Assembly (NCBI RefSeq): GCF_003231275.1
Contig: NZ_QKVL01000016.1
Coordinates: 62,001 to 126,000 of the forward strand
DNA: 64,000 nt
From: Pseudomonas huaxiensis
GTDB taxonomy: Bacteria > Pseudomonadota > Gammaproteobacteria > Pseudomonadales > Pseudomonadaceae
Reading direction: 5' to 3'
The notes below the pieces were generated by a model. It did not search any database. It saw nothing but the letters and a program-made list of their open reading frames with translations, and was not told where the DNA came from. How positions within the stretch are numbered: position 1 is the stretch's first letter; the number at the start of each line of letters is the position of its first letter. A program made the translations under genes and the position numbers. Shown in pieces: positions 16,861-25,424 of this stretch.

Positions 16861-16912
16861 TGTGGGAGCCGGTCTTGCCAGCGATGCGCCGCACAGGCGG
16901 CGCTCGATCTCA
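16861..16912. repeat. REP-type repeat
   Basis: TGTGGGAGCCGGTCTTGCCA begins a REP unit, followed by GCGATGCGCCGC and GCGGCGCTCGATCT. It lies downstream of the IclR fusion and upstream of the small-peptide/XRE pair. Confidence 0.65.
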
Positions 16913-17069
16913 GGAACGCAGACCTCCTCCCGCCCGGCTCCTCATAGCCTTGCCCCCTGAACATCAATTCCATAAAGCTATTAATAAATACGAATTCATT
17001 ATTTCTGGTTCTAACCGGAAATCCGTAGTCTCCGCTCATGGCCCCACGCTTCAGACCAAGGAATTCTCC

Positions 17070-17234
17070 ATGAGCCACGCCGCCAACATCGTCGACTTCA
17101 CCCTCTACCGCAAACGCAAGCACGCGCAACAAACCGGTCGTCTGCTGTGGGCGATGTACGCGCAACAGGCCGGCTTCGCCGCGCAACCAGGGAGCGTCGC
17201 GGTATCCGCCTCGAAAGCCCCGCGCCAGGCGTGA
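17070..17234 (+). CDS. 54-residue small protein upstream of XRE-cupin regulator
   Basis: ATG 17070 follows the purine-rich AAGGAATTCTCC. The product is basic with aromatic residues (IVDFTLYRKRKHAQQTGRLL, then WAMYAQQAGFAAQ) and an Ala/Pro-rich end. It has no signal peptide or clear membrane helix. The stop is only 4 bases before the regulator's ATG, so the two are probably translationally coupled. I recognise no family. The spacing, ribosome site and codon use support a real gene. Confidence 0.65.
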   Translation: MSHAANIVDFTLYRKRKHAQQTGRLLWAMYAQQAGFAAQPGSVAVSASKAPRQA

Positions 17235-17238
17235 GGCG

Positions 17239-17880
17239 ATGAATACACCCAACCGTTTTCTGGTGACCTCGGACGAGCCGCCGCTAAGCCTGCCGGAAAT
17301 TCCGGGCCAGGACGACGATGGTGTCGGCTTGCGGGTCGCACGCAATCTGCAGCGGCTGCGCAGCAAGCGTCAGTTGTCGCTGGATGCGCTGGCCAGGGCC
17401 AGTGGTGTGAGCCGTGCGATGCTGGCGCAGATCGAGTCCGGGCGCAGCGTTCCGTCCATCCGCGTGCTATGCAAGATTGCCCACGGGCTGAAAGTCTCGG
17501 TCGCAGCGTTTCTCGAACAGCGGGAATGCGAAGGCGTGACGCTGTTGCCGGCACGGGACAGCAAGCGCCTGGTCAGCGCCAGCGGTGCGTTCGTCAGCCG
17601 CGCGCTGTTTCCCTACGATGCCGCGCATCAGACCGAATTCTACGAGTTGCGGATCAGTCCGCTGGGAGAAGAGCACTCCGAGGGGCATGGGCCCGGGGTG
17701 CGGGAGAACCTGGTGGTGGCCCAGGGGGCGCTGGAAATCAGCGTCAACGAAGAGCGCTTTCTGCTCTCCACGGGGGATTCGATCGTTTTCTACGCCGACC
17801 AGCCCCACCGCTACCGCAATCCGGTAGACAGTGAGGCCGTGGCTTACCTGGTGGTGACCCACCCCGAACGCCGCGACTGA
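17239..17880 (+). CDS. XRE-family regulator with C-terminal cupin domain
   Basis: A 213-residue one-component regulator. The helix-turn-helix lies near residues 30-90 (LRVARNLQRLRSKRQLSL, then RASGVSRAMLAQIESGRSVP). The C-terminal cupin barrel near 125-205 has the motif YELRISPLGEEHSEGHGPGVRENLVV and later YADQPHRYRNP. Such regulators sense small ligands in the cupin and often control amino acid, polyamine or aldehyde metabolism. It is preceded by the coupled 54-residue gene. It converges on the methionine-rich gene with only 19 bp between stops. Confidence 0.9.
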   Translation: MNTPNRFLVTSDEPPLSLPEIPGQDDDGVGLRVARNLQRLRSKRQLSLDALARASGVSRAMLAQIESGRSVPSIRVLCKIAHGLKVSVAAFLEQRECEGVTLLPARDSKRLVSASGAFVSRALFPYDAAHQTEFYELRISPLGEEHSEGHGPGVRENLVVAQGALEISVNEERFLLSTGDSIVFYADQPHRYRNPVDSEAVAYLVVTHPERRD

Positions 17881-17899
17881 ACCCCGCGGCGGTGCTGCA

Positions 17900-18400
17900 T
17901 CAGCAGGTGCAGCACATCATCGGCATGCCGTTGCAGCTCATCATCATCGGCATGCTGCAGTCGTTCATCATCTTCATCATCAGCATGCAGCAGTTGTTCA
18001 TCATTTCCATGCTCATGCCGGCCATCGGCATCATCTTGCAGGTCATGCAGTCGGCCATCAGGGTGCATTCCATCATGCACTTCATCATCGGCATGCCGTT
18101 CATTGGCATCATGCCCATCATCGGCATCATCATGCCCATGGCCGCCTGGGACATCCCCATCATCGACAGGTTGCCGCACTGCATCATCATCGGCATGCCG
18201 CAGTTCATCATCATCTGCATCATTTCCGCGCTGTTGCGGAACATCGCCATGTCCATGCCGGCAGCAGGCTTCATGGTGCACATCATGCCGTCTTCGACCA
18301 TCTTGCAGGTCATGGTCGCCATCATCATCGGCATGCCCATCATTGGCATCATCGGCATGTTGGCGCTCATCGGCATCTGCATCTGCATTGCGTTCATCAT
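17900..18400 (-). CDS. Methionine/cysteine-rich protein, candidate metal- or oxidant-buffering protein
   Basis: By my count 70 of 166 residues are Met and 15 are Cys. ATG 18400 has AGAGGA at normal spacing; a longer reading adds 26 ordinary residues and lacks that site. Motifs include MTCKM (twice), CMMEC, CMTC, adjacent CC pairs and a final CCTC. An internal duplication is visible: the AGMDM...MMMNCGMPMMMQC half aligns with AGMSM...MMNDCSMPMMMSC, each about 30 residues. There is no signal peptide or hydrophobic anchor. Met/Cys-dense chains bind Cu(I)/Ag(I) or absorb oxidants in known cases, so those are the leading hypotheses. I recognise no named family. No copper genes are adjacent. Confidence 0.78.
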   Translation of the reverse strand: MMNAMQMQMPMSANMPMMPMMGMPMMMATMTCKMVEDGMMCTMKPAAGMDMAMFRNSAEMMQMMMNCGMPMMMQCGNLSMMGMSQAAMGMMMPMMGMMPMNGMPMMKCMMECTLMADCMTCKMMPMAGMSMEMMNNCCMLMMKMMNDCSMPMMMSCNGMPMMCCTC

Positions 18401-18809
18401 GGTGAAATCCTCTTCAAATTCGACGATAGGGTGTGGAGTTGATGGCGCCGATTCTAAGCCGGCCCGGCGGCGAGGCAAGATGACAGCCTAGCAGCGCCGG
18501 GAGCTGCCAGAGCGGGCTAATAACCCGCAATCACATAGTTCAAAAACGCCATGACGCCGCTATCGAAGCAATAGCAGACACAGGCTCCCGTTTCGTGACG
18601 AAAGCGACGCGATGGATATCGCCAACGCTTCCATGCTCATAACCCAGATGCATATTTGATCTAAGCCCCGGCAAAAAATCTCCGAACGCAGCGCAGCTCC
18701 CGTACTACGCGCCTCTTCACCCCGCCACGGATCACGGCTAACCTTGGCGACCGGCCAGGACGGCATGTCGCGCCGACCGTTCACCCAGCTTTCGGAAACC
18801 ACTGTCACG
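18401..18809. other. 409-bp gene-free gap between divergent genes
   Basis: The gap separates the divergent methionine-rich gene and an IclR gene. It holds the perfect hairpin GCGGGCTAATAACCCGC (18512-18528), about 112 bp upstream of the methionine-rich start. The rest (18530-18740) is relatively less GC-rich and has no ORF with credible codon use. Promoters for both genes must lie here, but I cannot assign -35/-10 boxes confidently. Confidence 0.5.
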
Positions 18810-19586
18810 ATGGAAATTTCTTCGACTCAACCCGCGCACAGCAGCAAGGACAGCGGCGGGCGCGTTCAGGTCATCGACCGCTCGATCGTGCTGCTACGCA
18901 CCCTCGCCGGCCTCAAGCACGGCGCCAGCGCGCTGGACCTGGCCCGGCTGACCGGCATCGAACGCTCCACCATCCATCGTCTGCTCAAGACCCTGACGTA
19001 CTGGAGCCTGATCGAATCCCGTGGTGCCACCTACCACATCGGCCCGGAAAGCCTGATCTACTCGGCCGCCTACCTGAACCGCCTGAACCTGCGCCGGCTC
19101 GCCCTGCCCTACGCCATCGAGCTGCAACGGGTGATTGGCGAAAGCCCGGCGATCGTCTCGCTGTCGGTGCCGGTGGGTGACCAGGTAGTGCTGATCGAAC
19201 GGATGTGGACGCCGGCCACGCCGCTGAACGTGATCGTCGACCTGGCGGACCAGTTCCCCATCGAAGGCAGCCCCAGTGGCCGCGCGGTGCTGGCCACCTA
19301 CAGTGAAGCGACCGCACGGGGTGTGCTGGGTGATGAACGTTATGCCAAGGCGCTGCCGGCGCTGGAACTGATCCGCAGCCAGCAGGATTTCGCCTTCGGC
19401 CATGGCGAGTTCAAGCCGGGGCTGTCGTCGGTGGCCTTCCCGATCCGCGTCGAAACCGGTCAGGCGCTGGGCGCCGTGGTGGTGGCGGGGCTGGGTATGG
19501 AAGAAGAAACCCACCCGGCCTCGCCACTGGCAGCCCATGTGCGGCGGGCGTGCGAGGGGATTGCGGCACAGTTGGGGAATCTCTAG
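18810..19586 (+). CDS. IclR-family transcriptional regulator
   Basis: A 258-residue regulator if started at ATG 18810; an in-frame start at 18744 would add 22 residues. The winged helix covers about residues 15-80 (LDLARLTGIERSTIHRLLKTLTYWSLI). The effector-binding domain follows, with FPIEGSPSGRAVLATYSEAT near 150 and FAFGHGEFKPGLSSVAFPI near 200. It ends just before a REP repeat and converges with the alcohol dehydrogenase/ABC transporter operon, which is a plausible target besides its own surroundings. The ligand is not predictable. Confidence 0.88.
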   Translation: MEISSTQPAHSSKDSGGRVQVIDRSIVLLRTLAGLKHGASALDLARLTGIERSTIHRLLKTLTYWSLIESRGATYHIGPESLIYSAAYLNRLNLRRLALPYAIELQRVIGESPAIVSLSVPVGDQVVLIERMWTPATPLNVIVDLADQFPIEGSPSGRAVLATYSEATARGVLGDERYAKALPALELIRSQQDFAFGHGEFKPGLSSVAFPIRVETGQALGAVVVAGLGMEEETHPASPLAAHVRRACEGIAAQLGNL

Positions 19587-19622
19587 AGCCTGTAGAGATT
19601 GGGGCGCGGCTCAGCCCCCTGA

Positions 19623-19704
19623 GGGAGCTTGCCGGCGATAGCGTCTGATCCGGCAACGGTGTTGTTCCGAGCGGCCTCATCGCCGGCAAGACCGGCTCCC
19701 ACAG
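19623..19704. repeat. Inverted REP pair
   Basis: Two oppositely oriented REP units, GGGAGCTTGCCGGCGAT (19623-19639) and its inverse with GGCAAGACCGGCTCCCACAG ending at 19704. They lie between the convergent IclR and alcohol dehydrogenase genes and probably serve as a shared 3'-end hairpin. Confidence 0.7.
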
Positions 19705-19760
19705 GATCCTGCGCCAGACAGCGAACTTGCGTTCCGCCAGTGCCTCCTGTGGGAGCGCCC

Positions 19761-20915
19761 TCAGTAAATCCCGCGATAAATCGCCTTCACCTCCTCCACC
19801 GTCATATCCCGCGGATTGCTGTCGATCAAACGCTTCAATCCACCCACCACATCCTCGGCCATCGCCGGGATCGAGGCTTCATCGATCCCCAGTTTCGACA
19901 ACCTTGTCTCCAGCCCGCTATCGCGCACCAGATTCTCGATCGCCCGGACGAACGCCTCCGCCGCTTCCGCCTCGCCAGCAAACACTTCGCCCGGCAACAG
20001 GTGCTCCGCCAACTCGGCGTACAGCCGCTGCGCCGCACTCAGGTTGAAGCGGATCATCGGCGCCATCACCAACGCATTGGCATGCCCATGGGGAATGTGG
20101 AATCGCGCACCCAACGGATACGCCAGCCCATGGATCGCCGCGACAGACGCATTGACGAAGGCCATGCCGGCCATCAGCGAACCCTGCAACATCGCTTCCC
20201 GCGCCGCGACATCGCTGCCGTCGGCGAGAACCTTGCGCAGGTTGCCGCCGAGCAGGCGCAAAGCGGTGGTGGCCAGGCCGTCGGAGATGGGGTTCTTGCG
20301 GGTGCGACTGGTATAGGCCTCGATGGCGTGGACCATGGCATCCAGCCCCGTCGCCGCGGTGACCTGGGCCGGCAGGCCGAGGGTCAGTTGCGGGTCGAGC
20401 ACGGCGACGTCGGGCATCAGTTGCGCCGAGTACACCGCCTGTTTGCGCTGCTGGGCATCGGTGATCACCGACACCCAGGTCACTTCCGAGCCGGTACCCG
20501 CCGTGGTCGGCATCAGCACCAGCGGCAGGCGCTGGCCGCGCGCCTTGTCGGTGCCGTAGAGGTCGGCCAATGGCTGCTCGCTGTTAATCAGCAACGCCAC
20601 CAGCTTGGCCGCGTCCAGCGAGCTGCCGCCGCCAAGACCAAGCACGCCATCGGCCTCGAAGGCGCGGCCCTGGCTGACGGCCTGTTCGACCACCGCCGCG
20701 GGCGGGTCAGCCACCACCTGGTCGAACACCGCGACAGTGCAGCCTGCCGCTTCCAGGGCGGCGCGGGCCTGGTCGGCGAAGCCAAGCTTGACGATGCCGG
20801 GGTCGCATACCAGCAGCACGCGACGGGCCGAAAGGCCAGCGAAGACCTGGCCGATGCCCTGCAAGGCACCCGCCTCGCAGACGATACGCGGAACACTTCT
20901 GAATTCGTGGTTCAT
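19761..20915 (-). CDS. Iron-containing alcohol dehydrogenase (distal paralogue)
   Basis: A 384-residue group III alcohol dehydrogenase. The NAD-binding GGGSSLDAAK is at 95-104 and PTTAGTGSE at 136-144. Predicted Fe ligands are D192, H196, H262 and H276 (GLDAMVHAIEAY; HGLAYPLG...HIPHGHAN). It would interconvert an alcohol and aldehyde or ketone with NAD. It is the last gene of the operon running from 28109, 10 bp after a second paralogue of the same length, so it comes from tandem duplication. Its neighbour has GGGSSLDTAK and a different specificity loop, so substrates may differ. Confidence 0.92.
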   Translation of the reverse strand: MNHEFRSVPRIVCEAGALQGIGQVFAGLSARRVLLVCDPGIVKLGFADQARAALEAAGCTVAVFDQVVADPPAAVVEQAVSQGRAFEADGVLGLGGGSSLDAAKLVALLINSEQPLADLYGTDKARGQRLPLVLMPTTAGTGSEVTWVSVITDAQQRKQAVYSAQLMPDVAVLDPQLTLGLPAQVTAATGLDAMVHAIEAYTSRTRKNPISDGLATTALRLLGGNLRKVLADGSDVAAREAMLQGSLMAGMAFVNASVAAIHGLAYPLGARFHIPHGHANALVMAPMIRFNLSAAQRLYAELAEHLLPGEVFAGEAEAAEAFVRAIENLVRDSGLETRLSKLGIDEASIPAMAEDVVGGLKRLIDSNPRDMTVEEVKAIYRGIY

Positions 20916-20925
20916 GGCGATTTCC

Positions 20926-22080
20926 TCACAGCACCGAGGCGTAGATAGCGCGGGCGTCTTCCCGGCTGACCGGGCGCGGGTTGTTGATCAGCAGACGCTC
21001 GACCTTCATGGCGTCGTCGCTGAGGCGGTCGAGGTCAGCCTCGGTCACGCCCACGTCCGCCAGGCGCTGGGCGAACGGCATGCGTTCCACCAGCGCGGTC
21101 ATGAAGCCGATAAACGCCTCGCAGGCCTGCACCGGCGTGTCGAAACGCTGGCCGGGCAGCACGGTCGCCGCCAGTTCCGCGTACAGCGGCTCCGCGGCGC
21201 TGCGGTTGAAGTTCAGCACCGGCACCAGCACCAGCGCATTGCTCAAGCCATGGGGTACATGGAAGTGCCCGCCCAGCGGATAGGCCAGCGCATGCACCGC
21301 CGCCACCGGCGCGTTAGCGAACGCCATGCCGGCGAGCATCGAGCCCAGCAGCATGTCGGACCGCGCCTGCAGGTCGCCCGGCTCGGCCAGCACCCGGTCG
21401 AGGTTGCCACCCAACAGGCGCAGGGCCTGCAAGGCCAGGCCGTCGGACAGCACGTTTTTCTTGTGTTTGCTGGTGTAGGCCTCGATGGCGTGAACCATGG
21501 CGTCGACGCCGGTCATGGCGCTTACCGCTGCTGGCAGCCCAACAGTCAGGCGGGCATCGAGCAAGGCGATGTCCGGGTAGAGCAAGGCGCTGACCACGCC
21601 TTTCTTCTCGTGGCTGGGAGTGGTGACGATGGCCACGGCGGTGACTTCCGAGCCGGTGCCAGCGGTGGTCGGCACCTGGATCAGCGGCAGGCGCGGGCCT
21701 TTGGCCAGGTTGATGCCGTAGATATCGGTCAGTGCCTGGTCATGGCCGCAGAGCAGCGCCACCAGCTTGGCGGTGTCCAGCGAACTGCCGCCGCCCAGGC
21801 CAATCACCGCCTGGGCCCGGCAGTTGCGCCCCGCCGCTACCGCGTCGAGCACCGAGGCTTCGGGCGGGTCGGCCTGGACGTCGCTGTACAGGGTCACTTC
21901 AACCCCGGCGTCGCGCAGCGCCTGCATCGGCGCCTCCAGCAGGCCGGCGCGTTGCAGGCCAGGATCGCTGACCAGCAGCACGCGTTCAGCACCGAGTTCG
22001 CGGCACAGGGCGCCGAGGCGCAAGGCGCCATCGACTTCGCAGATCACCCGTGGCGTGGTTTCAAAGGTAAAGGTCGACAT
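20926..22080 (-). CDS. Iron-containing alcohol dehydrogenase (proximal paralogue)
   Basis: A 384-residue group III alcohol dehydrogenase with GGGSSLDTAK near 96-105 and PTTAGTGSE near 137-145. Predicted Fe ligands are D193, H197, H263 and H277 (GVDAMVHAIEAY; HALAYPLG...HVPHGLSN). It starts 6 bp after the ABC ATPase gene, so transport and oxidation are transcribed together. This implies the transported compound is, or yields, an alcohol or aldehyde. It is clearly homologous to the following gene along its whole length. Confidence 0.92.
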   Translation of the reverse strand: MSTFTFETTPRVICEVDGALRLGALCRELGAERVLLVSDPGLQRAGLLEAPMQALRDAGVEVTLYSDVQADPPEASVLDAVAAGRNCRAQAVIGLGGGSSLDTAKLVALLCGHDQALTDIYGINLAKGPRLPLIQVPTTAGTGSEVTAVAIVTTPSHEKKGVVSALLYPDIALLDARLTVGLPAAVSAMTGVDAMVHAIEAYTSKHKKNVLSDGLALQALRLLGGNLDRVLAEPGDLQARSDMLLGSMLAGMAFANAPVAAVHALAYPLGGHFHVPHGLSNALVLVPVLNFNRSAAEPLYAELAATVLPGQRFDTPVQACEAFIGFMTALVERMPFAQRLADVGVTEADLDRLSDDAMKVERLLINNPRPVSREDARAIYASVL

Positions 22081-22086
22081 GGCTTT

Positions 22087-22734
22087 TTATCCTGCTCGCA
22101 CGCTGCCGCGTTCGATGCGGTAAACGGCATCGACCAGGTCAGCGGAATGGGTGTCATCGGATTCGGAGATCAGCACGCACAGGCCTTCCTGTCCGAGCTG
22201 GGCGATCACTTCGCTGAGGCGCCGCGACAGCACCGGCGCCACGCCCTCGAACGGCTCGTCGAGGATCAGCAGGCGGTTGCCCGGCATCAGCGCCCGGGCC
22301 AGGGCCACCAGCTTCTGCTGGCCGCCGGACAACTGCATGGCGCGGCGGTCGCGGAACTGGGCGATTTCCGGGATCAGGCCGTAGACCCATTCCAGGCGCT
22401 CGGCGCTGCCCGGTAGCTTGTTGGCCCACACCGGCAGCAGGATGTTTTCTTCCACCGTCAGCGCCGGGATCAGCCGGCGGTCTTCCGGCAGGTAGCTGAT
22501 ACCCGCCGCCGCACGTTGGTGACCGGGTTGGGCGCAGAGGTCGTTGCCGGCGAAACGGATCGAGCCGGAGGTGGCGTCGAGCAGGCCCATGAGGGTGCGG
22601 ATCAGGGTGGTCTTGCCGGCGCCGTTATGGCCGATCAGACCGACCATTTGCCCGGCACCGACGTCCAGCGAGACGTCGTGCAGGATCGGCACCGATTCGA
22701 TGGCGACATTGAGGTTGCGAATTTCCAGGCTCAT
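22087..22734 (-). CDS. ABC transporter ATP-binding protein, LivF-type
   Basis: A 215-residue ATPase for a hydrophobic-amino-acid-type (HAAT) importer. Walker A GHNGAGKT is near residue 36, signature LSGGQQKLVALARAL near 135, and Walker B LLILDEPFEGVAP near 155. At 215 residues it is about 20 shorter than most LivF proteins, trimmed at the C-terminus. Its ATG overlaps the stop of the LivG-type gene. It pairs with LivG, LivH and LivM proteins encoded just upstream. Confidence 0.92.
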   Translation of the reverse strand: MSLEIRNLNVAIESVPILHDVSLDVGAGQMVGLIGHNGAGKTTLIRTLMGLLDATSGSIRFAGNDLCAQPGHQRAAAGISYLPEDRRLIPALTVEENILLPVWANKLPGSAERLEWVYGLIPEIAQFRDRRAMQLSGGQQKLVALARALMPGNRLLILDEPFEGVAPVLSRRLSEVIAQLGQEGLCVLISESDDTHSADLVDAVYRIERGSVRAG

Positions 22735-23501
22735 GCGGTTGCCCCCTTGTGTGCCCGCTGGCCGCCGGTGACCAGTTCCTGGACCCGGGCGTTGGCCAAT
22801 ACCGTTTGCGGCGGGCCGTCGGCCAACACTTCACCGCTGTAGAACGCGAGGATCCGCGACACGTAGCGGCGCACCACGTCCATGTCGTGCTCGACAAACA
22901 GCACGGTGACCTGATGCCGCGACACCACCTGCATCACGGTGTCCATCAACTGGGTCTTCTCTTCGGCGCTGACGCCGCTGGTGGGTTCGTCGAGCAGGAG
23001 CATCTGCGGATCGCCGATCAGTGCCATGGCGATGTCGATCAGCTTGCGCACACCTTGCGGCACTGCGGTGACCTTGCTGTCGCGCCAGGCGAGGATGCTG
23101 AACTCGCTGAGAATCGCCTCGGCGCGGGCGATCCGTGCGTCATTGCGCAGCGGTCGCAGCAGCGACGGGAATGGCGATTCGGCGGCGGCCAGGGCGATCA
23201 GCAGGTTGTCCAGCACGGTCAGTTCGGGGAACAACTGGGCGACCTGGAACGAGCGGGCCATACCGGCGCGGGTGATCGCCCGCGGCGTGCGGCCGATGAT
23301 CGACTGGCCGTTGAAGAGGATTTCGCCCCGGCTCGGCTTGAGGTAGCCGGTGACCATGTTGATGAAGGTGGTCTTGCCGGCACCGTTGGAGCCGATCACG
23401 CCCACCACTTCGCCCTTGCTGATGCTGACGTTGACGTCCTTGGCGGCGGTGACCGCGCCAAATTCCTTGTACAGCCCACGGGTTTCGAGAATGCAGCTCA
23501 T
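22731..23501 (-). CDS. ABC transporter ATP-binding protein, LivG-type
   Basis: A 256-residue ATPase. Walker A GSNGAGKT is near residue 38 and Walker B MLLLDEPTSGVSAEE near 165. The signature position reads VPQGVRKLIDIAMAL; the LivG group usually has a YGxQR-type variant rather than LSGG, so this is a further departure. ATG 23501 overlaps the stop of the permease by 4 bp; the upstream in-frame extension lies inside that permease gene. It powers the HAAT importer. Confidence 0.92.
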   Translation of the reverse strand: MSCILETRGLYKEFGAVTAAKDVNVSISKGEVVGVIGSNGAGKTTFINMVTGYLKPSRGEILFNGQSIIGRTPRAITRAGMARSFQVAQLFPELTVLDNLLIALAAAESPFPSLLRPLRNDARIARAEAILSEFSILAWRDSKVTAVPQGVRKLIDIAMALIGDPQMLLLDEPTSGVSAEEKTQLMDTVMQVVSRHQVTVLFVEHDMDVVRRYVSRILAFYSGEVLADGPPQTVLANARVQELVTGGQRAHKGATA

Positions 23502-24457
23502 GCCTTGGCCTCCACTGCCTTGGCCCGGCGGGCCTGACCACTGAACAGGCTCCACAAGCCCTTGGGTAGGAACACGATGATCGCCAGCAAGGTGATGCCG
23601 AGGATCATCTGCCAGCTATGGGGCACCAGCTCGATGGCGTAGGTGCGCACCACGGCGAACAGCACCGCCGCAATGATCGGCGCCGCCACGTGGGCCGTGC
23701 CGCCGAGCAAGGCGATGAAGACGAACTCGCCGGAGGTGATCCAGTAGGCCATTTCCGGGTCGATGTGCCCGGCGGCCAGAGCCATGAAACCGCCACCCAG
23801 TGCCGATACGCCGGCGGCGGCAACGTAGTTCATGTACAGCACCCAGCGCGGCGACTGGCCGAGGTACTCGACCCGCACTTCGTTTTCGCGGATCGCCTCG
23901 CACATCGCCCCGGCACTGCTGCGGCCGTAGCGGTGCAGCAACACGGCGAGCACGGCGCTGACCGCAACGATGATGACGAACAGCGCCAGCGGCGCCTGGC
24001 CTGACGCCGGGCTCCAGCCAAACAGGGTCCAGGCCTTGACGTTGAAGCCGTCGGTGCTGCCCAGGGCCGGGCTTTTCACCAACATGCCGTAGAGGATCAT
24101 CGAGAACGCCAGCGACAGCATGGCGAAGAAGATCTCGCGGTAGCGGGTCATCAGCAGGCCGAGGATCATCGCCAGCGCCACGGCGGCGGCGACGCCGATC
24201 AGCAGGAGGGTCGGCAAGTCGCTGATGTTCAGGAAATGCCCGCTCATGCCCACCGCGTAGCCGCCGATGCAGAAGTACAGGCCCTGACCGAAGGTCACCA
24301 GGCCGGCGCGCATTTGCATCACCACGCCTTGCACCACCATCGACTTGGCAAGCGCCATGGTCAGCAGGAACACCAGCCATTGCGGCGCGATCAGGCCGCT
24401 GAGGGCGAGCAGCACGGCGACGCCCAGCAGAATCAGTTCGGTTTTATCCAGGCGCAT
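23498..24457 (-). CDS. ABC transporter permease, LivM-type
   Basis: A 319-residue integral membrane protein with about eight to nine hydrophobic segments. The family signature GQGLYFCIGGYAVGM lies near residues 57-71 and RYGRSSAGAMCEAIRENEVRVEYLG near 175-200, the cytoplasmic coupling loop. It ends in basic residues (RRAKAVEAKA). It overlaps the neighbouring genes at both ends, so it is part of one operon. Confidence 0.92.
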   Translation of the reverse strand: MRLDKTELILLGVAVLLALSGLIAPQWLVFLLTMALAKSMVVQGVVMQMRAGLVTFGQGLYFCIGGYAVGMSGHFLNISDLPTLLLIGVAAAVALAMILGLLMTRYREIFFAMLSLAFSMILYGMLVKSPALGSTDGFNVKAWTLFGWSPASGQAPLALFVIIVAVSAVLAVLLHRYGRSSAGAMCEAIRENEVRVEYLGQSPRWVLYMNYVAAAGVSALGGGFMALAAGHIDPEMAYWITSGEFVFIALLGGTAHVAAPIIAAVLFAVVRTYAIELVPHSWQMILGITLLAIIVFLPKGLWSLFSGQARRAKAVEAKA

Positions 24458-25356
24458 CAGATTTTCCTCGCAAGCACGCGGCCGAACAGACCCTGCGGAC
24501 GCACCGCGAGGACCAGCGCCATCACGCCATAGATCACGAATAGTTCGAATTGCGGCGCGTAGTGCACCGCCGCCGCGCGGCTCAGGCCCACCAGCAAGGC
24601 GCCGAGGGCGGCCCCTTCGATGCTGCCCATGCCGCCAATCACCACCACGGCGAAGGCCAGTACGATGATTTCCACGCCGATGCCCGGCGCCACGGAAATC
24701 GCCGGGGCCGTCAGCGCACCCGCCAGAGTGCCAAGTACCGTGCCGAGCACGAACACCAGGGTGAACACCCGACGCACGTTGACGCCCATCGCCAGCGCCA
24801 CTTCGCGGTCATGGATCACCGCGCGCAGCACCTTGCCCTGATGGGTGCGCTCCAGCCACAGCCACAGGCTCAGGCCAAGCACCAGGGAAACGCCCACCAG
24901 CATCAGGTCGTAGTTGGAGACTTTCAGCCCGGCCAGCACACTGCGGCCCATTTCCGCGTAAGGCTGGTAGGCGAAGTACGGGTTGACGCCCCAGATCATC
25001 TTCATGGCGTCTTCGAGGATCAGCAGCAAGGCGTAGGTGATGATCACCATCAGCACTTCATCGCGGCCGTACATGAAGCGCAGCAGGCCACGCTCGATCA
25101 GCAGGCCGACCACCAGCCCTGCGGCCAGTGCGCAGCCGAGCATCATCAGGTAGCCGATCCAGACCGGCCCGACCCCGTTGTTGAAATACCAGCCCACCAG
25201 CGAGGCGGCAGCATAGGCGCCGATCGCGTAGAAACTGCCATGGGCCATGTTCAGAATGCGCATGACACCGTAGATGACGGTGAGCCCCGCCGCGACCAGA
25301 AACAGCCACGAGGCATAGATGGCGCCGTCGATCAGCACCGCGTAAAGACTCAGCAT
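24457..25356 (-). CDS. ABC transporter permease, LivH-type
   Basis: A 299-residue permease with repeated hydrophobic helices. Family motifs are GLTVIYGVMRILNMAHGSFYAIGAY near 24-48 and KVLRAVIHDREVALAMGVNVRRVFT near 190-215. A GGMGSIEGAALGALLVGL stretch near 240-258 is also typical. It forms the membrane channel with the LivM-type protein. It starts 68 bp after the first binding-protein gene. Confidence 0.92.
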   Translation of the reverse strand: MLSLYAVLIDGAIYASWLFLVAAGLTVIYGVMRILNMAHGSFYAIGAYAAASLVGWYFNNGVGPVWIGYLMMLGCALAAGLVVGLLIERGLLRFMYGRDEVLMVIITYALLLILEDAMKMIWGVNPYFAYQPYAEMGRSVLAGLKVSNYDLMLVGVSLVLGLSLWLWLERTHQGKVLRAVIHDREVALAMGVNVRRVFTLVFVLGTVLGTLAGALTAPAISVAPGIGVEIIVLAFAVVVIGGMGSIEGAALGALLVGLSRAAAVHYAPQFELFVIYGVMALVLAVRPQGLFGRVLARKI

Positions 25357-25424
25357 AAGTGTGTCCCAGGCAAGAGTGGCGGCCAGGACCGGCCGCCACG
25401 ATCAGTCAGGTGTGGGCAATGCGA

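Noticed and set aside
17892..17915. Hairpin GTGCTGCA-N8-TGCAGCAC at the end of the XRE/Met-rich convergence, as a terminator
   Set aside because: It is an 8-bp stem without a T-tract and overlaps the Cys codons of the Met-rich protein, so coding constraint alone may explain it.
17892..18491. Plus-strand Ile/Met-rich open frame opposite the Met-rich gene
   Set aside because: It is the complement of CAT-rich (Met-coding) DNA, giving ATC/ATG runs. It lacks a good ribosome site and would be a hydrophobic artefact. The minus-strand reading has the ribosome site and Cys motifs.
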